From Incurvaria masculella (Eukaryota; Arthropoda; Insecta; Lepidoptera; Incurvariidae): a stretch of DNA of 64,000 nt. The first letter of the stretch is position 1. The number at the start of each line of letters is the position of its first letter. A model generated the notes under the pieces. That model saw only the letters and a list, made by a program, of their open reading frames with translations. It was not told the DNA's origin and did no database searches. Below are positions 62,807 to 64,000 of this stretch, in pieces. The position numbers and the translations under genes are program-made. Where the stretch lies: NCBI GenBank assembly GCA_946894095.1, contig OX335658.1, positions 15,429,001-15,493,000 on the forward strand, in the 5' to 3' direction.

Positions 62807-64000
62807 CCCTTTTTTGTCTGCTTACCCGGCAGAGATCAATGATATTTTTGAAAATGACTCCCCCTGAGCTTAGACAATAAATAAAGTATTGAATTGCTTT
62901 AAATACCTACCTATAAGAATTCAAATGTCCTGAAAAGATATAAAAAGATATCTGCGCAATCTATCAGATCTTAAGAACGTACATTTGTACGCACTTAAAT
63001 AAATCACAGTTACCAGGGGACAGTGAAAAGGGTTGCGAACTTAAACGAATCTCGGAACAACACCCAAAAGTGGTCAACCGGAAACTGCTGAAATAAACTT
63101 GTACAAGTAGCGACAAAGAGTTACGCCAACTTCCGGTCCCTACCCCTCCCAATACTCTTCTATGGATTAGAGGCATGTCTACTCACGAAGAGGCACCCTA
63201 CATTTAAAACAATATACATTTGATATGTCATCGTTTGTTTTTGCTTTGTTATATCTTCTTCTTAATTCCACATATAATTGAAAATTTTCAACGATTGTTT
63301 AATAATACGCGCGTTTATTAATCTATACCATAGATTAATAATGACTACTGGCGTAAGTAGATGGCTAACCGCCTTAGTGACGTAAGTTTAATACAATACA
63401 AGCGCGCCCGCTATTGCAATAAACGTTGAACTAAGATGGCAACTTCCATTCAATCGAACAAAATAAAAAGATAGTTTGTACCGATAAATGGCGAAGCATC
63501 AATATTGGTATTTAAATTTATTTAAATTTGTTTGATTTTATGGGTTGTCACAAAAGTGTGCATCGATTCAAAATTGTATATTTTCCCACTTTGAAACAAA
63601 ATTGTATTGAAATTTGATTGACTTAATAATAGGTATGATTAATCTATGAACAAACCCTATTGCGCCGTTTATTGGCTATTTCGCAAGTTCTAGGTACGAA
63701 AATGGCACCATCCTATGTCCATAGCCGTAAACAGATCAATGCAGTTGCGCCATCTATTGTTCGTCCCTAAGGCATTGACCTTTTGGTGAACCATCTAGAT
63801 CTTTATTCATCTATAGCCTTACCCATCTGAATTGGTTAGAAATATTGATTTGTTACCAGGGTTTGACACTTTCAGCCGTTCCTGAAAAAAAATACGGAGA
63901 GTCGGATAACTAAGTGATACTCCAAGGGTTCCGTTTATTTCAAAAAGTTATTTAAGGGGGCTCTAACTTTATAGAGGCACTTATCTCTACAAAGTCGCTC
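62807..64000. other. Intergenic to window edge
   Basis: No gene recognised. One AGATGGCGC-type motif in reverse (TTGCGCCATCTATTG, 63745-63759) resembles the CTCF-like sites of the LINE leader. Confidence 0.4.

Overview
The window looks like nuclear DNA of a moth or butterfly (Lepidoptera). It is AT-rich and gene-poor, and is packed with short interspersed repeats. The clearest marker is a repeat carrying CCAAGTGCGAGTCGGACTC at one end and a GGGTTCCG/CGGAACCC fold at the other, which I recognise as typical of lepidopteran genomes; about ten copies are present (Rep-A). No ribosome binding sites, operons, CRISPR arrays or other prokaryotic features were seen.

Host genes: only two convincing host genes are visible, both on the minus strand. 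They are two intronless short-chain dehydrogenase/reductase (retinol-dehydrogenase-like) genes at 15360-16307 and 26901-27869. They are tandem paralogues, because similarity continues into both flanks. A TTAA-flanked MITE (14924-15284) sits downstream of the first copy and is absent from the matching place next to the second. A nearly complete LINE separates the two genes.

Autonomous-type mobile elements: (1) a Jockey-like non-LTR retrotransposon on the minus strand (7587 to about 12375), with a zinc-knuckle ORF1 and an endonuclease/RT ORF2 broken by two in-frame stops; (2) a CR1/L2-like non-LTR retrotransposon on the minus strand (20011 to about 25604), with a PHD-finger plus coiled-coil ORF1, an open 945-residue endonuclease/RT ORF2 and a tandem pentanucleotide 3' tail. 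The second looks coding-competent. It appears to have landed inside an older repeat (Rep-L), and its presumed 5' UTR holds four CTCF-like AGATGGCGC sites. 3' fragments of further LINEs are scattered.

Non-autonomous elements: a SINE with one common body occurs with two different heads. One is tRNA-like (A box TAGCCTAGTGG, B box GGTTCAATACC) and the other is 5S-rRNA-like (GAAGTTAAGCAACGC...GGATGGGTGACC). A third family (Rep-C) resembles a bacterial-type tRNA-Leu. Several TTAA-flanked elements have ends beginning GG, and there are TA-flanked elements with CACTGAGAAAA ends, one hAT-like MITE with a 7-bp target duplication, and long inverted-repeat elements.

Oddities: 42242-44531 is a non-coding, TTAA-bounded block filled with palindromic ACGTATAAT motifs in nested tandem copies. 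Others are a degenerate 25-bp minisatellite (50290-50640), a cluster of four ATTGYRCAAT C/EBP-type palindromes (55230-55384), a perfect 19-bp hairpin at the presumed 5' end of the CR1-like LINE, and a GC-rich C-tract block (26167-26276). The long stretches between are AT-rich sequence in which I see no gene.
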